Part shown: positions 35,101 through 50,100 of the stretch, piece after piece
Layout of the letters: every line of letters begins with the position of its first letter
Position numbering within the stretch: position 1 is the stretch's first letter
Assembly: GCA_007844125.1 (NCBI GenBank)
Contig: CM017558.1
Coordinates: 53,025,908 to 53,089,907, forward strand
From: Sinonovacula constricta
Lineage: Eukaryota > Mollusca > Bivalvia > Cardiida > Solecurtidae
Direction: 5' to 3'
Length of the DNA: 64,000 nucleotides
Notes under the pieces: generated by a model
The model's database searches: none
What the model was told of the DNA's origin: nothing
Seen by the model: only the letters and a program-made list of their open reading frames with translations
Program-made: the position numbers and the translations under genes

Positions 35101-38100
35101 AGCATGTTGTGCTCAGGTGAGCTAAAATGGGTAGATACAATAAGTTTTAAATGCAGACAGTGAAGTTTAACTTTTATAGTCATTTTGTTAATTTCAATCT
35201 ACTATAAGTTGAGAAATACCAATGACTTATGGCTTGATTGTAGCAGACTTTCAGTAAATTAACTCCTCACATGAAAGCTCATACTGGGATTCCAACCCAT
35301 GCAGTGAATGGAATGAAGTGTAATCAGTAAGTATCTCCTAATGGCTTATTGAAAAGTGCATTGTAAGCAAAATCAAACTTTACCTGTATTTAGATGACCT
35401 ATACTTATCACTGGAAACATGTATTATTTAAATCTGAGCCAGTACATAACAATGTTAGTTGACTGTAACCGTCTTGTTTGGGATCAGTGGAGTGCTCTTC
35501 CTTTGTTTTCCGTGTCGCCATCGTTTCGCGTATTTCTTCCTTACTGGCACTTTTTTTTTTTTTTTTAATTATTTATAAGAAAAAAATAAAACATCTACAA
35601 GTCTATGGTAACTGATTGCCCTTTCATCATATTTTTTTAATAGTGGATGAATAAAATATGATTACCACAAGCAATTTTTGGACAATATATGACCTCAACT
35701 GACCTCTCTGACAGGTTCCCAGTAATGGTGTGTGTTGTCTTGGGGATGATATCCTTCGGCTTCCATTTCCTCAAGAACCAGGACTACGTCCCAGTTGGTA
35801 CAGCTTTTCACAGGGAATGCATCCGAACACAGACTGTCACCAAAATACACAACCTAAAAGTGGTACAGTTACAGAAAAGTAAGTTAAAAAAAAAAGAAAG
35901 AAAGAAAAAGCCGATCTTGATATTGGGTTTGTTAGCTTGTATTTGAAGAGGTTGCATTTAACTTTTTGTAAGGGGCGTTCTGAAAGTTCTATGAAGCGGA
36001 GCAGCTTTATAATACCACACTTAGATGTTCCCTGATATGTGGATTTCTCAAAGCATCACATGGCAACAGGTCTGAAGCACAACATGGTTATGGCAAAGTA
36101 TTAAGCTGAATGAACTGCAAAAATTCTTGGTAATGACTTGTATGTGTGCATGTGCATTATTAGCATATTGTTTCAGTCTGTTTACCGACATACCTAGAAG
36201 GGCATAATATTTTATGTGGCAACCTGCTCTTACACTGGAAGTTTAGGAGTCTTCTTTAATATTGTGTTAATTGCCCCGATTCTTTTCCACAGGCGATGTC
36301 ATTGTGTTACCTGGTGACCTGAATGTTGATTATAATCAACTGTCTGAATATCATTTTTTAATAAAGCTGTTTACAACTGTTTACAATGCATTGTCCCATA
36401 TACATGAACTCCAATCTGATTGAGTTATGATTGCATTCTTATATGGCCCTTTTGCAGTTTTTTGACAACATCTGTAACTACAGTAAGAACAATGCCACAA
36501 ACTGCACCTAACTACACAGGTTAGGCCATGTGATCAGCATGTTTTGAATGAGAAAACTATGCACCGCTACATGAAGTAATGTAGCCCTACATGTTTCATG
36601 AAGCAATGTAGCATAACATGTGACATGAAGTAATGTAGCCCTACATGTGACATGAAGCAATGTAGCCCTGCATGTTACATGAAGCAATGTAGCCCTGCAT
36701 GTGACATAAAGCAATGTAGCTCTGCATGTTACATGAAGCAATGTAGCCCTGCATGTTACATGAAGCAATGTAGCCTTGCATGTAACATAAAGCAATGTAG
36801 CCCTACATGTTACAAGAAGCAATGTAGCCATACATGTGACATGAAGCAATGTAGCCCTGCATGTTACATGAAGCAATGTAGCCCTGCATGTGACATAAAG
36901 CAATGTAGCTCAGCATGTTGCATGAAGCAATGTAGCCCTGCATGTTACATGAAGCAATGTAGCCTTGCATGTTACATAAAGCAATGTAGCCCTACATGTT
37001 ACAAGAAGAAATGTAGCCCTACATGTTACATGAAGCAATGTAGCCCTGCATGTTACATGAAGCAAAGTAGCCCTACATGTGACATGAAGCAATATAGCCC
37101 TGCATGTTACATGAAGCAATGTAGCCCAGCATGTTACATGAAGCAATGTAGCCCTGCATGTTACATGAAGCAATGTAGCCCTACATGTGACATGAAGCAA
37201 TGTAGCCCAGCATGTTGCATGAAGCAATGTAGCCCTGCATGTTACATGAAGCAATGTAGCCTTGCATGTTACATAAAGCAATGTAGCCCTACATGTTACA
37301 AGAAGAAATGTAGCCCTACATGTTACATGAAGCAATGTAGCCCTGCATGTTACATGAAGCAAAGTAGCCCTACATGTGACATGAAGCAATATAGCCCAGC
37401 ATGTTACATGAAGCAATGTAGCCCAGCATGTTACATGAAGCAAAGTAGCCCTACATGTGACATGAAGCAATGTAGCCTTGCATGTGACATGAAGCAATGT
37501 AGCCATACATGTGACATGAAGCAATGTAGCCCTACATGTTACAAGAAGCAATGTAGCCCTACATGTTACATGAAGCAATGTAGCCCTACATGTGACATAA
37601 ACCAATGTAGCTCTGCATGTAACATGAAGGAATGTAGCCCTGCATGTGACATGAAGCAATGTAGCCTTGCATGTTACATAAAGCAATGTAGCCCTACATG
37701 TTACAAGAAGAAATGTAGCCCTACATGTTACATGAAGCAATGTAGCCCTGCATGTTACATGAAGCAATGTAGCCCTACATGTGACGTGACATGAAGCAAT
37801 GTAGCCTTGCATGTTACATGAAGCAATGTAGCCCTGCATGTGACATGAAGCAATGTAGCCCTGCGTGTGACATGAAGCAATGTAGCCCTGCATGTTACAT
37901 GAAGCAATGTAGCCCTACATGTGACGTGACATGAAGCAATGTAGCCTTGCATGTTACATGAAGCAATGTAGCCCTGCGTGTGACATGAAGCAATGTAGCC
38001 TTGCATGTTACATGAAGCAATGTAGCCCTACATGTTACATAAAGCAATGTAGCCCTACATGTGACATGAAGCAATGTAGCCTTGCATGTTACATAAAGCA

Positions 38101-41100
38101 ATGTAGCCCAGCATGTTACAAGAAGCAATGTAGCCCAGCATGTTACAAGAAGCAATGTAGCCCTGCATGTTACGTTACAAGAAGCAATGTAGACCTGCAT
38201 GTTACATGAAGCAATGTAGCCCTACATGTTACAAGAAGCAATGTAGCCTTACATGTTACATGAAGCAATGTAGCCCAGCATGTTACATGAAGCAATGTAG
38301 CCCTACATGTGACATGAAGCAATGTAGCCTTGCATGTTACATGAAGCAATGTAGCCCTACATGTTACAAGAAGCAAAGTAGCCTTGCATGTTTAATGAAG
38401 CAATGTAGCCCTACATGTGACATGAAGCAATGTAGCCTTGCATGTTACATGAAGCAATGTAGCCCAGCATGTTACAAGAAGCAATGTAGCCCAGCATGTT
38501 ACAAGAAGCAATGTAGCCCTGCATGTTACGTTACAAGAAGCAATGTAGACCTGCATGTTACATGAAGCAATGTAGCCCTACATGTTACAAGAAGCAATGT
38601 AGCCTTACATGTTACATGAAGCAATGTAGCCCTACATGTTACAAGAAGCAATGTAGCCCTGCATGTTACATGAAGCAATGTAGCCCTACATGTTACATGA
38701 AGCAATGTAGCCCTGCATGTTACATGAAGCAATGTAGCCCTACATGTTACATGAAGCAATGTAGCCCTACATGAGACATGAAGCAATGTAGCCCTGCATG
38801 TTACATGAAGCAATGTAGCCCTGCATGTGACATGAAGCCATGTAGCCTTGCATGTTACATCAAGCAATGTAGCCCTACATGTTACAAGAAGCAATATAGC
38901 CCTACATGTTACAAGAAGCAATGTAGCCCTGCATGTGACATAAAGCAATGTAGCCCTGCATGTTACATGAAGCAATGTAGCCCTGCATGTTACATGAAGC
39001 AATGTAGCCCTGCATGTGACATGAAGCAATGTAGCCCTGCATGTGACATGAAGCAATGTAGCCCTACATGCGACATGAAGCAATGTAGCCCTGCATGTGA
39101 CATGAAGCAATGTAGCCCTACATGTGACATGAAGCAATGTAGCCCTGCATATGACATGAAGCAATGTAGCCCTGCATGTTACATGAAGCAATGTAGCCCT
39201 ACATGTGACATGAAGCAATGTAGCCTTACATGTTACATGAAGCAATGTAGCCCTACATGTTACATGAAGCAATGTAGCCCTACATGTGACATGAAGCAAT
39301 GTAGCCTTACATGTTACATGAAGCAATGTAGCCCTACATGTTACAAGAAGCAATGTAGCCCTGCATGTTACATAAAGCAATGTAGCCCTACATGTTACAT
39401 GAAGCAATGTAGCCCTACATGAGACATGAAGCAATGTAGCCCTACATGTTACATGAAGCAATGTAGCCCTACTTTTGACATGAAGCAATGTAGCCCTACA
39501 TGTGACATGAAGCAATGTAGCCTTGCATGTTACATGAAGCAATGTAGCCCAGCATGTTACAAGAAGCAATGTAGCCCAGCATGTTACAAGAAGCAATGTA
39601 GCCCAGCATGTTACAAGAAGCAATGTAGCCCTGCATGTTACGTTACAAGAAGCAATGTAGACCTGCATGTTACATGAAGCAATGTAGCCCTACATGTTAC
39701 AAGAAGCAATGTAGCCTTACATGTTACATGAAGCAATGTAGCCCTACATGTTACATGAAGCAATGTAGCCCTGCATGTTACATGAAGCAATGTAGCCCTA
39801 CATGTTACATGAAGCAATGTAGCCCTACATGCGACATGAAGCAATGTAGCCCTACATGCGACATGAAGCAATGTAGCCCTACATGTTACATGAAGCAATG
39901 TAGCCCTACATGAGACATGAAGCAATGTAGCCCTACATGTGACATGAAGCAATGTAGCCCTACATGTGACATGAAGCAATGTAGCCCTACATGTTACATG
40001 AAGCAATGTAGCCCTACATGAGACATGAAGCAATGTAGCCCTACATGTTACATGAAGCAATGTAGCCCTACATGCGACATGAAGCAATGTAGCCCTACAT
40101 GTGACATGAAGCAATGTAGCCCTACATGTTACATGAAGCAATGTAGCCCTACATGAGACATGAAGCAATGTAGCCCTACATGTTACATGAAGCAATGTAG
40201 CCCTACATGCGACATGAAGCAATGTAGCCCTACATGTGACATGAAGCAATGTAGCCCTACATGTTACATGAAGCAATGTAGCCCTACATGCGACATGAAG
40301 CAATGTAGCCCTACATGTTACATGAAGCAATGTAGCCCTACATGTTACATGAAGCAATGTAGCCCTACATGCGACATGAAGCAATGTAGCCCTGCATGTT
40401 ACATGAAGCAATGTAGCCCTACATGTGACATGAAACAATGTAGCCCTACATGTGACATGAAGCAATGTAGCCTTGCATGTTACATGAAGCAATGTAGCCC
40501 TGCATGTTACAAGAAGCAATGTAGCCCTACATGTTACAAGAAGCAATGTAGCCTACATGTTACAAGAAGCAATGTAGCCCTACAAGTTACAAGAAGCAAT
40601 GTAGCCTACATATTACAAGAAGCAATGTAGCCCTGCATGTTACAAGAAGCAATGTAGCCCTACATGTGACATGAAGCAATGTAGCCCTACATGTTACATG
40701 AAGCAATGTAGCCCTACATGTTACATGAAGCAATGTAGCCCTACATGCGACATGAAGCAATGTAGCCCTGCATGTTACATGAAGCAATGTAGCCCTACAT
40801 GTTACATGAAGCAATGTAGCCCTACATGTGACATGAAGCAATGTAGCCCTACATGTGCCATGAAGCAATGTAGCCCTACATGTTACATGAAGCAATGTAG
40901 CCCAAAATGTTTCATGAAAACTGAAAATGTTTATAATTATAGAGCATTTATCAGAACATCATTGTGCTTTTATCAGAACTTTCAAAAAGTCCTCGTAACA
41001 ATAGCATAACATTTTTTATATTTGGAAATGATTACTGGCCAAAGGTATAGTCTTAAATTTGACAAAGCAGATTTTTAAGACTTCTTCAAAAATACCACAG

Positions 41101-44100
41101 TATAAATGATAAAGTAATACGATTTTTTACACACAATCTATCTTTAGATGCAAATTTCTAATACAAACTTTGAATATGAGAGAAAACCTTATTTTTCAAT
41201 CAGTTTTGCGAGTTACTGGCATTCAATGCCATGTTGTTTTTTTCTTCAAAAAAGCCAATACAAAATATGTTTTTAATGTATGCTTTTGAAGTCAAATGGT
41301 GCCAAATCCCTGGTCTTTAATTCTAAAATAGCCCATTTTGATTTGTATACTAAGGCCAATGAAATCATGTTTGTTAAGCATTAAGCAAGACATTCAAGAA
41401 CTGCAAATTACATATACTATCTTCTATGTTATTTCTGTATGGAAGTGCATGATAAACCTTTAATAGTCGAAGAAGATTGGAATATGTTAAGAGCATCACC
41501 TTTAATACCTATTCATATTCGTTCATCTAACCTTGAGTTGGAAGATACGGATTTAGGGCTTAATTCACACTTAAGTGACATGGGGCTTGGTGAGTGATTT
41601 TACCCCCCAATCTCCAAAGATGCAATTACTTTAAATATTAACTTAATTATGACCTTAACCTTGGGAGGGGTGGGGGGAGTGGCTTTCATAGAAAGGATTA
41701 TCAAAAGAACCTTTGGCTTTTCAACTTCTGTGATTTTAGTGATCAGCTGTTCCAGCTCAGCCTGGTTTCCACTGGAATAGACTCCATGTTGGTGTATCTC
41801 AGATACTGCACCCATCTCTGTGATACCATCTGAAATGTTTGACATACAAAATCAATAATGTTAATTAAGTTCAGTGATCAAGATTCTTTATAAAATTTAC
41901 AAAATTACTTACCATAATGAAATGTATATACATGTTGATTAGCTTTCTTACCCTGTCAAATTTACAACTAATACAATTAACAATTATTAAAACCCTTATT
42001 ATTTAGTGCATTGCTTACTTTATAATAAACTATTTAGGGTTTATCCTATTAACATGTGCTTGTCTGATTGATGCACAGTTTTTGAATGCAACAAATTACA
42101 ATTTATTGAGATCACTTTCATAAATACCTACTTTTCAGACATCTTGCACTTCTTTTTAATTACGTCACATCAGAATCAATGTTTATTAATTTACTAAAAA
42201 AATTTAGTCTACAGCCGAGGGAAAAAAAGCACTTTCAATCAATTTAATGTGTTAATGAAATTTACCTAACCTAGGTAAATGAAAAAGGAATAATATATGA
42301 TGTTAGCTCACCTAGCTCCAGAAAGGGATTGTTGTCAGTGAAGAATCCAGGTTTTCGTGCATTTGTAATGATCACATCAAAGAAATCTTTCCAGTCTGGT
42401 CTACAAGTAAACATACAGAAAATTATTTTGCACCAATCTGTTTTTCAAAAAATTTGTTACAAAGCAGAACTAAATCATATGTAACATTCTTACTAGTTGA
42501 AAGTGCCAAAATTTTCAGTCATAAACTAAATAAAATGTAGAAATGTTACAATCAATATATAATAAAAGTCAATTGATGGAAAATGATAGTTGGCGATTTT
42601 TTTCTATTGCATGTTTGAACTTATACCTGTTTTATTGTTATGGTTTTTATTTCAAGCGGACGAAAATTCATATTTTATAACAAGAACAGAAACTCATAAA
42701 TGAATTTTAGTGAGTAATTTTTTTATCATGTTTATGTTGTGGTTATTATTTTGTCTTTAGTGTCCTTGCAGTGAAATATGATTTTGTTTTGCTTTTGAGA
42801 TAGACTGCAGCGACCAATTATGATCATTATAGCAACAACAAGCTGCATTGGTGGAGGAAGGACCCGAAGATGAATGTCTGAGTAGAATATATATATATTT
42901 CTATCGAAGCTATGTTTTTCTAAGGCTGTCAGTCACAAAAGTAGCAAGATATTAATGTTAAAAAATGTCTTACCCAATAGTCTGAGAAGCTGTCAGCTCA
43001 GCAAAGTCAATATGCGAGGAAGTAGTAAGAAAGACACATTTCTTTTCCTGCTTTAAATCTCCCAACCATTGACGTACTCCTTGGCTACACTTTCGGTAGA
43101 ATTTCTGGGGATCACTTTTTATGGAGGGGAAGAAGCCATTGCCATAAACTTCTGCAAGCATAAGATATGAATACAACTATAAAATTACACGTTTCACCAT
43201 AAAATTACAAGTTTAAAAATAATATTAATTGCACTAAAACATTTAATCATAAAATGAAACTCACAAATTACTATTACTGGAATAGATTCTTCATGTGTTT
43301 GCACCCAAAATGTGACCTAGTGCCACAAGCTCAGGAAGTGCCCAGGGCCCATGGCACTTTAAGTCCAGGTTGCAGGCATGTCTGAATGTGTTTAAGTTTC
43401 TTTAGTTTATTCCTTAATTGCTGCAGGCAATTCACAACACTGAAAAATAGTAACTAGGCAACCCTGCATCTGCCATATACAAGGCAGTGCAGTTGATCAG
43501 TGTCATAATGGACAATACAGTACTTTATATTTAGTAAAACCATGAAGTTTGACAATGGAAAGGTGGCATGTTATTTCTAAAATAGATTATTATATTTTCA
43601 TTACTATTTTATAATTCTCCGGGTTCTGTGAGAAAATTTCTCCTCATTAAAGGAATGTTGAAGTTTAACCCTTTCATTCATAGTTCATCTGTAATGTTGA
43701 AAATTCACTTGACTTTGTTTTCATTAAAAGAGATAAAAAGATTTTAACAAATGTATGTTCAACTTGTAATAATAGATTTAAGGCTGTACCAGTTGACACA
43801 TAAACCCTTAGTCATGCAGATTCTGCTAATGATTGTGTTTGGTTTTTAAAGGTGTAAAATGGCGTATACATGCAGGAAAGTGTTAAAAGATGTAATCTAC
43901 TTACCTTTACTTTTGTATTCTACATTAATCTACTTAAAATTGAACTAAAAATTGAATCTCTATAACCATACTCTCCTTTTTTGTAAAGTATCATCAATTG
44001 TTTTTACTTTTGAAAATAACTTGCGTTTAGTCTTTTTTTTAGCTGAAGTACCATGGAAAGCTCTGAGTGCAGACAATAATCATTAAAAATGGTGGACTTC

Positions 44101-47100
44101 CATTTGTATCTCCCTAAAAAGATTTTGACTTATGGCACAGATCTTCCTCTATTAATTAGTTTTGTCTGATTTTTGTTTTTTCCTATGAAACGCTGACAAA
44201 TGTAACCAGAATTTAATAATAATTGCAATTCTGGCTGTGGGGACGGAAAACATATCAATAATTAAAACAAGTTAGATTTAAAGTATGTTAACCAGACGTT
44301 GTTACAAACACAGTAGTACATACTATTTAACACTGTACTTCTATTTACTAATTATATGTATCTTCTGTTAAAATTACAGATTGAAAAAACAATTTCTTTA
44401 AGTCGCAAAATCCATAGTCACTGTTTGAAGAAACAAGAGGGCCATGATGGCCCTTAATCGCTCACCTGATGACACAGGCTTTCGTAGGCTCAAATCTGGC
44501 ATTAAGTAATTAAGACTTATTTACTTTAGAAATCTTTGGTGAAGATTGGACCATTAGTGTGGCCACTGGGTTGATAACATTTTCTAGAATTTTACCAAGT
44601 AACCTACTGAATCCACATGACTCACTTCAAAACATATGTAAGATTTCATACTGGCAAACATGATGGTCAAGTTTGGTGAAGACTGGGCCATCAATGTAGC
44701 CTCTTAAGTGTTTTCACAAGTTTTTTCTAAAATTTAACCTAGTGACCTACTTTATGACCCCGCGAGACCCAATAACGAACTCATCCAAGATTTCATGTAG
44801 ACAAACATTCTGACAAAGTTTGATGAAGATTGGCCTATAAATAGGGCCTCTAGTGTGTTTACAAGCTTTTTCTAAGATTTGACGTTGTGACCTACTTTTT
44901 GACCCCACGTGACCTAGTTACGAACTCATCCGAGATTTTATGTAAACAAACATTCTGACCAAGTTTGGTGAAGATTGGGCCATAAATGTGGCCTCTAGTG
45001 TGTTCACAAGCTTTGTCTAAGATTTTACCTAGTGACCTACTTTTTGACCCCACGTGACCCAGTTATGAACTCATCTAAAATTTTATGCAGACAAACATTC
45101 TGACTAAGTTTGGTGAAGATTGGGCCATAAATTTGGCCTCTAGTGTGTTCAGAAGCTTTCTTTTAAGATTTGACCTAGTGACCTACTTTTTGATCCCACG
45201 TGACCCAGTTACGAACTCATCCAAAATTCCATGCAGACAAACATCCTGACCAAGTTTGGTGAAGATTGGGCTATAAATGTGGCCTCTAGTGTGTTCACAA
45301 GCTTTTTCTAAGATTTGACCTAGTGACCTACTTTTTGACGCCACGTGACCCAGTTACGAACTCATCCAAGATTTCATGCAGACAAACATCCTGACCAAGT
45401 TTGGTGAAGATTGGGCTATGAATGTGGCCTCTAGTGAGTTTACAAGCTTTTTCTAAGATTTGACCTAGTCACCTACTTTTTGACTCCACGTGACCCAATT
45501 ACGAACTCATCCAAGATTTCATGCAGACAAACATTCTGACCAGGTTTGGTGAAGATTGGGCTATAAATGTGGCCTCTAGTGTGTTCACAAGCTTTTTTAA
45601 ACATTTGACCTAGTGACCTTCTTTTTGACCCCACGTGACCCAGTTACGAACTCATCCAAGATTTCATGTAGCCAAACATTCTGACCAAGTTTGGTGAAGA
45701 TTGGGCTATAAATGTGGTCTCTAGTGTGTTCACAAGTTTTTCCTAAAATTTGACCTCGTGACCTACTTTTTGACCCCAGGTGACCCAATAATGAACTCAT
45801 CCAAGATTTCATGCAGACAAACATTCTGACCAAGTTTGATAAAGATTGGATAAAAATTGTGGCCTCTAGTGTGTTCACAAGGTAAATGTTGACGACGGAC
45901 AACGGACGACGAACAACGAACAACAGACGCTGGACGACGGACGAAGCGGTATCACAAAAGCTCCCCTTGAGCACGTTGTGCTCAGGTGAGCTAAAAAATG
46001 AAACAAGAGGGCCATGATGGCCCTTAATCGCTCACCTGATGACACAGGCTTTTAGTAGGCTCAAATATGGTATCAAGTTATTAAGATTTATTTACTTTAG
46101 AAATTTTGGTGAAGATTGGACCATTTGTGTGGCTACTGGGTTGATAACATTTTCTAGAATTTTACCAATAACCTACGGTATCCACATGACTCACTTCAAA
46201 ACATACGTAAGATTTCATACAGGCAAACATGCTGGCCAAGTTTCGTGAAGAATGGGCCATCAATGTGGCCTGTTAAGAGTTTTCACAAGGTTTTTCTAAT
46301 ATGTGACCTAGTGACCTACTTTTTGACCCAACATGACCTAATAATATAATCATCCAAGATTTGATGCAGACAAAAAATCTGATCAAATTTTTGAAGGTTA
46401 GGCTATGAATGCGGCCTCTACTCTAGTGTGTTCACAAGCTTTTGCTAAGATTTAACATAGTGACCTACCTTTTGATCCCACATGACCCAATAATGAACTC
46501 ATCCAAGATTTCATGCAGACAACCATTCTGATCACATTTGGTGAAGATTGGGCTATAAATGTTGTCTCTAGTGTGTTCACAAGCTTTTTCTAAGATTTGA
46601 CCTACTGACCTACTTATTGACCCCACGTGACCCAGTTATGAACTCATCCAAGATTTGATGCAGGCAAACATTCTGATCATGTTTGGTGAAGATTGGGCCA
46701 TAAATGGGGCCTCTAATGTGTTCACAAGCTTTTTCTAAGATTTGACCTAGTGACCTACGTTTTGACCCCACATGACCCAATAATGAACTCGTCCAAGATT
46801 TCATGCAGACAACCATTCTGACCAAGTCTGATGAAGTTTGGCCTATAAATGTGGCCTCTAGTGTGTTCACAAGCTTCTTCTAAGATTTGACATAGTGACC
46901 TACTTTTTGACCCCACGTAACCCAGTTACAAACTCATCCAAAATTTCATGCAGACAAATATTCTGACCGAGTTTAGTGAAGATTGGGCTATAAATGTGGT
47001 CTCTAATGTGTTCACAAGTGTTTCCTAAAATTTGACCTAGTGACCTACTTTTTGACCCCAGGTGACCCAATAATGAACTCATCCAAGATTTCATGCAGAC

Positions 47101-50100
47101 AAACATTCTGACCAAGTTTCATGAAGATTGGATAAAAACTGTGGCCTCTAGCGTGTTCACAAACTAAAATGTTGAAGACGGACGAAGCGGTATCACAAAA
47201 GCTCCCCTTCAGCATGTTGTGCTCAGCTGAGCTAAAAACAGTTGTTATTGTACTAGATTAAACAATAAATGAGATAAAAAGAGAGCATTGATTTATCTTA
47301 GATGCTTAGTGTTAAGTTGTATTTGTAAGCAATGACTTGATTGGTTAGTTGTTTAACGACTTGCGACTGTTGTCAGTTGTGAGCTTACATTTTTATCTGA
47401 TTTGTTCCTAAGAGGATATGTGCCCCATGCATGCATTTCCAAAACATATTTACAGACTTAAAAGAGGTTTTTCCTATTGACTAGTTAAATTTTAATTGTA
47501 TGAACATTGTTTGATTGGTGGCTGGGGTGAATGAACAAATTCCTGTGGATGGCCCGTGACCCAGTTCTACTCAGTCAGAGCAGAAAGATATTTTACATGA
47601 ACATTTATTTATATGGTGTATTTATTCTATAATATTTTAATGGCTATTGATACACTTGTGGTTTTTTTTCATGTACTTGACTTTGTAACAGGGCAAAAAT
47701 GAAATTGCACATATTAATGACTTTTGTATTCACAGCACATAATTTAGTAAAATGAAGAACTTAAAGATATAGTAATTTATTAATGAACTGCTTAATCACA
47801 CAAGAACACACAATCCGGCCACATACAATAAAAAGAGATGTTCAATATAATATGAATATTACAGTGTTCGCAGTGCTTTCATTAGGAGATGACGTTCTCA
47901 AAAAATAACTAACAAAAATTATTATAACTGCTTGTTTTATCAAAACAAACATATCAATTAATACTTTAATACTAATAATTTGCAAGTAATATGTATATCT
48001 AAGTCAACACTAAGATGCTTTAATCCAAATACTTACCAGCAAAAGCTTGATGCCTGTAGTTGTAATATATGCACTCAGGTATATGATTCCAAAATACTTC
48101 ATCATAACTGGCAAGAGGTCCTCCATTCTATAAAAAAAAGATGCACCTTTTTTTAAAGGTCTAGGGGAAGAATTTTCTTCTTTTTTGGGTGGTGGTGCTT
48201 GGGGAGATGCATTGGAGTAGCCTTTAAAATGTACTGGACTATTTTTATAAGCTGTACTGGACTGTCCTTATAAGCTGTACAGGACTATCCATACAAACTG
48301 TACTGGACTGACTATCCATACAAAATGTACTGGACTATCCTTATAAACTGTACTGGACTATCTATAAAAACCGTACTTATAAACTGTACTGGACTATCCA
48401 TATAAACTGTACTGGACTATCCTTATCTGCTGTACTGGACTGTCCATATAAACTGTACTGGACTATCCATATAAACCTGCTGTACTGGACTATCCTTATA
48501 AAATGTACTGGACTATCCATAAAAACTGTACTTATAAACTGTACTGGACTATCCTTATGTGCTGTACTGGACTATCCTTACCTGCTGTACTGGACTATCC
48601 ATATAAACTGTACTGGACTATCCTTATCTGCTGTACTGGACTGTCCATATAAACTGTACTGGACTATCCATATAAACCTGCTGTACTGGAATATCCATAA
48701 AAAATGTACTGGACTATCCTTATCTGCTGTACTGGACTGTCGTTATAAGCTGTACTGGACTATCCTTACCTGCTGTACTTGACTATCCATATAAACTGTA
48801 CTGGACTATCCTTATCTGCTGTACTGGACTATCTTTACCTGCTGTACTGGACTATCCTTACCTGCTGTACTGGACTATCCATATAAACTGTACTGGACTA
48901 TCCTTATCTGCTGTACTGGACTGTCCTTTTAAGCTGTACTGGACTATCCTTACCTGCTGTACTGGACTATCCATATAAACTGTACTGGACTATCCTTATC
49001 TGCTGTACAGAACTATCCTTATAAACTGTACTGGACTATCCTTACCTGCTGTACTGGACTATCCATATAAACTGTACTGGACTGCCCTTATCTGCTGTAC
49101 AGGAATATCCATATAAACTGTACTGGACTATCCTTATCTGCTGTACAGGACTATCCATATAAACTGTACTGGACTATCCTTATAAACTGTACTGGACTAT
49201 CCATATAAACTGTACTAGACTGTCCTTATAAGCTGTACTGGACTATCCATATAAACTGTACTGGACTATCCTTATCTGCTGTACTGGACTATCCATATAA
49301 ACTGTACTGGACTGTCCTTATAAGCTGTACTGGACTATCCATATAAACTGTACTGGACTATCCTTATAAAATGTACTGGACTATCCATAAAAACTGTACT
49401 TATAAACTGTACTGGACTATCCTTATCTGCTGTACTGGACTATCCTTACCTGCTGTACAGGACTATCCATATAAACTGTACTGGACTATCCTTATAAACT
49501 GTACTGGACTATCCATATAAACTGTACTAGACTGTCCTTATAAGCTGTACTGGACTATCCATATAAACTGTACTGGACTATCCTTATCTGCTGTACTGGA
49601 CTATCCATATAAACTGTACTGGACTATCCTTATCTGCTGTACTGGACTATCCTTATAAACTTTACAGGACTATCCTTATCTGCTGAACTGGACTATCCTT
49701 ATAAGCTGTGCTGGACTATTCTTATAAACTGTACTGGACTATCCTTATAAGCTGTACAGGACTATCCATATAAACTGTACTGGACTATCCTTATCTGCTG
49801 TACTGGACTATCCTAATAAGCTGTACAGGACTATCCATATAAACTGTACTGGACTATCCATATAAACTGTACTGGACTATCCTTATAAGCTGTACAGGAC
49901 TATCCATATAAACTGTACTGGTCTATCCTTATAAACTGTACTGGACTATCCATACAAACTGTACTGGACTATCCTTATAAGCTGTACTAGACTATCCATA
50001 TAAACTGTACTGGACTATCCATATAAACTGTACTAGACTATCCTTATAAGCTGTGCTGGACTATCCATATAAACTGTACTGGACTCTCCTTAAAAGCTGT

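Noticed and set aside
36508..41009. Cys-rich MKQCSPTCY repeat frames, as secreted cysteine-rich peptides
   Set aside because: The same array is open in frames on both strands, has no signal peptide, and sits inside an intron of NT5DC1. It is the reading of a 27 bp minisatellite.
45597..47115. Minus-strand frames of 70-125 codons in the tandem-core elements, as transposon proteins
   Set aside because: They run across core units and repeat with them (MKSWMSSLLGHLGSK-like); no catalytic motif or independent start is present.
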